Source of the DNA: Candidatus Poseidoniaceae archaeon
GTDB taxonomy: Archaea; Thermoplasmatota; Poseidoniia; Poseidoniales; Poseidoniaceae
Assembly: GCA_028821785.1 (NCBI GenBank)
Contig: JAPKFC010000012.1
Coordinates: forward strand, 1-35,429
Length of the DNA: 35,429 nucleotides
Reading direction: 5' to 3'
Notes under the pieces: generated by a model
Seen by the model: only the letters and a program-made list of their open reading frames with translations
Database searches by the model: none
What the model was told of the DNA's origin: nothing
In this document: piece by piece, positions 34,115 to 35,429 of the stretch
Numbering within the stretch: the first letter of the stretch is position 1
Layout of the letters: each line of letters starts with the position of its first letter
Made by a program: the position numbers and the translations under genes

Positions 34115-35429
34115 ATGCGTGATAATGCAATAACTGCCACATCTGCAAAAATTAGACCTATACTCGTTGCATTATTGATGCTATTGAGCACCGTTGTAAC
34201 TGTTGCTGGCCCTGTTCAAGCAGTCGGTGTAAATCAAACTGACTTCGGTCTACAAGGTGACCTACCAGACAACATGTCGGCCGTTACTTCAAACTTTACA
34301 GCACCCCTTGCTGGATTGGCACCATTTACTGCAACTGACTATGGCCAGTTAGACGTCAATGATGACGAAGATTGGCTTGCAATCAATCTCTCGGCTAATG
34401 AAGGTTTAACACTTAGTCTCTCTTTCAATACCTCATACACATCTTCAAATGGTTCAACATATATTAACGATTTTGACCTCGCAATCTACGATGCCAGTGG
34501 CAATATTTTAGACAGTTCATATGCCAATAATCCTGAAATTGTAAGTACAAATAATTCAGCCACCCAGCACACAGGTCTTGTCTATGTTCAGATATATCGT
34601 TATGACGGATATGGTTGGTATGTACTCGACATATGGACATTCAGCACTTCATCGGGCAATGGAACGGGCGGCAATGGAACTACTACCCCATCCAATTGTG
34701 TCGGCAACAATACACTTGCCTCCGACATATTAGAGCCTAATGACACTCAAGCAACTGCCACACAGGCAACTACCCTACCTGTATCTTGTACCGGATTAAG
34801 CCTCCACACAACTACAGATGAAGACCATTTTGAGGTTCAAATGATCTCTGGTGTCACTTACTACACCAATATTACTTTCCTGCATAGCGGCGGAGATATT
34901 GATACTAATTGGCTCTCTACGAGTGGTAGCTTTTTGGATTCGTCAGGATCTGTCAGTGATAATGAAGCGATGTCATACACTTCAACAACAAACCAAACCA
35001 CATACATCAAGGTATATGGCTATAATTTTGCAACCAATACATACGACATTGACATTACTACCAACCTACCCGGTGGTGGCCAAAGTATGGAAAGTATTGA
35101 TGTAACAACCACGGGTCTAACTTCTGCAATGATAACCTTTAGTGGGCTAAGCATTGGTACTAATTACAATTATAATTATTCAAGTGCACAGGCAATGCTT
35201 GATGGCACTATCTCTTGGTCCAATTCTACCAATGTTTCATTCAATGCTACAGCAACTACAATGGTATACAATGTATCAGTATCCCAACCTCAAAATGTTG
35301 AATCTGAATACTATATTATTTCATACTTCAAGGATTCAATTGGTGGCTACATTGCCTATGATGAAGATTACACATACATAGAGATGGTAGAAGTTACTAC
35401 TTCTTCTTCTTCAACTGGAGAAATATCGT
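34115..35429 (+). CDS. Large secreted, probably glycosylated surface protein (3' end beyond window)
   Basis: The frame is open from ATG 34115 to the last base (438 full codons), so the gene is partial. The product begins with a signal peptide (MRDNAITATSAKIRP, then ILVALLMLLSTVVTVAG, cut near VQA). Two domains follow that resemble pre-peptidase C-terminal (PPC) beta domains: one around residues 45-175 (DVNDDEDWLAINL, DFDLAIYDASG) and one around 200-315 (ILEPNDTQATA, TTDEDHFEVQ, YIKVYGY). A Gly/Asn/Thr linker joins them and a further beta-rich segment continues to the edge. N-x-S/T sites are very frequent, which suggests N-glycosylation. Peptidase, adhesin or surface-layer roles are all possible, as no catalytic domain is seen yet. 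Confidence 0.8.
   Translation, partial: MRDNAITATSAKIRPILVALLMLLSTVVTVAGPVQAVGVNQTDFGLQGDLPDNMSAVTSNFTAPLAGLAPFTATDYGQLDVNDDEDWLAINLSANEGLTLSLSFNTSYTSSNGSTYINDFDLAIYDASGNILDSSYANNPEIVSTNNSATQHTGLVYVQIYRYDGYGWYVLDIWTFSTSSGNGTGGNGTTTPSNCVGNNTLASDILEPNDTQATATQATTLPVSCTGLSLHTTTDEDHFEVQMISGVTYYTNITFLHSGGDIDTNWLSTSGSFLDSSGSVSDNEAMSYTSTTNQTTYIKVYGYNFATNTYDIDITTNLPGGGQSMESIDVTTTGLTSAMITFSGLSIGTNYNYNYSSAQAMLDGTISWSNSTNVSFNATATTMVYNVSVSQPQNVESEYYIISYFKDSIGGYIAYDEDYTYIEMVEVTTSSSSTGEIS

Noticed and set aside
34851-35381. Two short plus-strand frames near the right edge
   Set aside because: They are out of frame within the partial surface-protein gene that is open from 34115 to the end.

Overview
The window reads as a chromosomal segment of an uncultured archaeon, most probably a Marine Group II / Poseidoniales-type member of the Thermoplasmatota. 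This is inference from content, not a database match. The archaeal signs are split RNA polymerase A'/A'' subunits beside a single-chain B subunit and an RpoH, L30e in the polymerase operon, a Pop5-like RNase P protein, and mixed leaderless and GGAGG-led genes. The marine planktonic signs are a bc-type respiratory module, large glycosylated Ca-binding surface proteins and a propionyl-CoA route. No insertion sequence, integrase, CRISPR array or phage gene was seen.

Layout. (1) 2-13109, minus strand: tRNA-Lys(UUU), rpoH, rpoB, rpoA1, rpoA2, rpl30e, then a large thrombospondin-type-3 surface protein. The polymerase genes overlap by 1-4 bases, with GGAGG sites in each preceding reading frame. (2) 13307-18627: a methyltransferase/biotin-protein-ligase fusion, two minus-strand genes (a membrane-anchored protein and a probable RNase P subunit), a ten-helix membrane protein, then a divergent FtsZ and a TPR protein. 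(3) 18861-26064, plus strand: a respiratory cluster with a secreted CxCH protein, a small membrane protein, a Tat-type Rieske protein, a b6-like cytochrome b, a fusion of the cytochrome b C-terminal half with an HdrD-like iron-sulfur module, a membrane protein, a 2[4Fe-4S] ferredoxin and a small membrane protein. (4) 26082-30000, minus strand: a GshA-type glutamate-cysteine ligase overlapping asparagine synthetase, an untracked 36-residue membrane peptide, and a CTP-dependent lipid-kinase-like membrane protein. (5) 30008-33705: MeaB and the B12-binding subunit of methylmalonyl-CoA mutase diverge from the carboxyltransferase, small subunit and biotin carrier of an acyl-CoA carboxylase. (6) 33790-35429: a small putative zinc protein and the start of a second large secreted protein that runs off the window.

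How the parts fit. The respiratory cluster looks like one membrane complex. A Rieske/cytochrome b core with a Cys suited to a third, covalently held heme is physically tied, through one polypeptide, to a cytoplasmic HdrD-type module with two [4Fe-4S] motifs and two complete CCG motifs. This is the strongest candidate here for an undescribed system. The biotin ligase in the fusion could load the biotin carrier protein 20 kb away. The carboxylase and mutase genes together describe propionyl-CoA to succinyl-CoA conversion, with the biotin carboxylase, epimerase and large mutase subunit encoded elsewhere. The polymerase operon is unusual in that RpoH and RpoA'' begin with the same helix-hairpin-helix-like domain, RpoA1 carries a cysteine-bearing insertion, and RpoB has lost most of its C-terminal zinc ligands.
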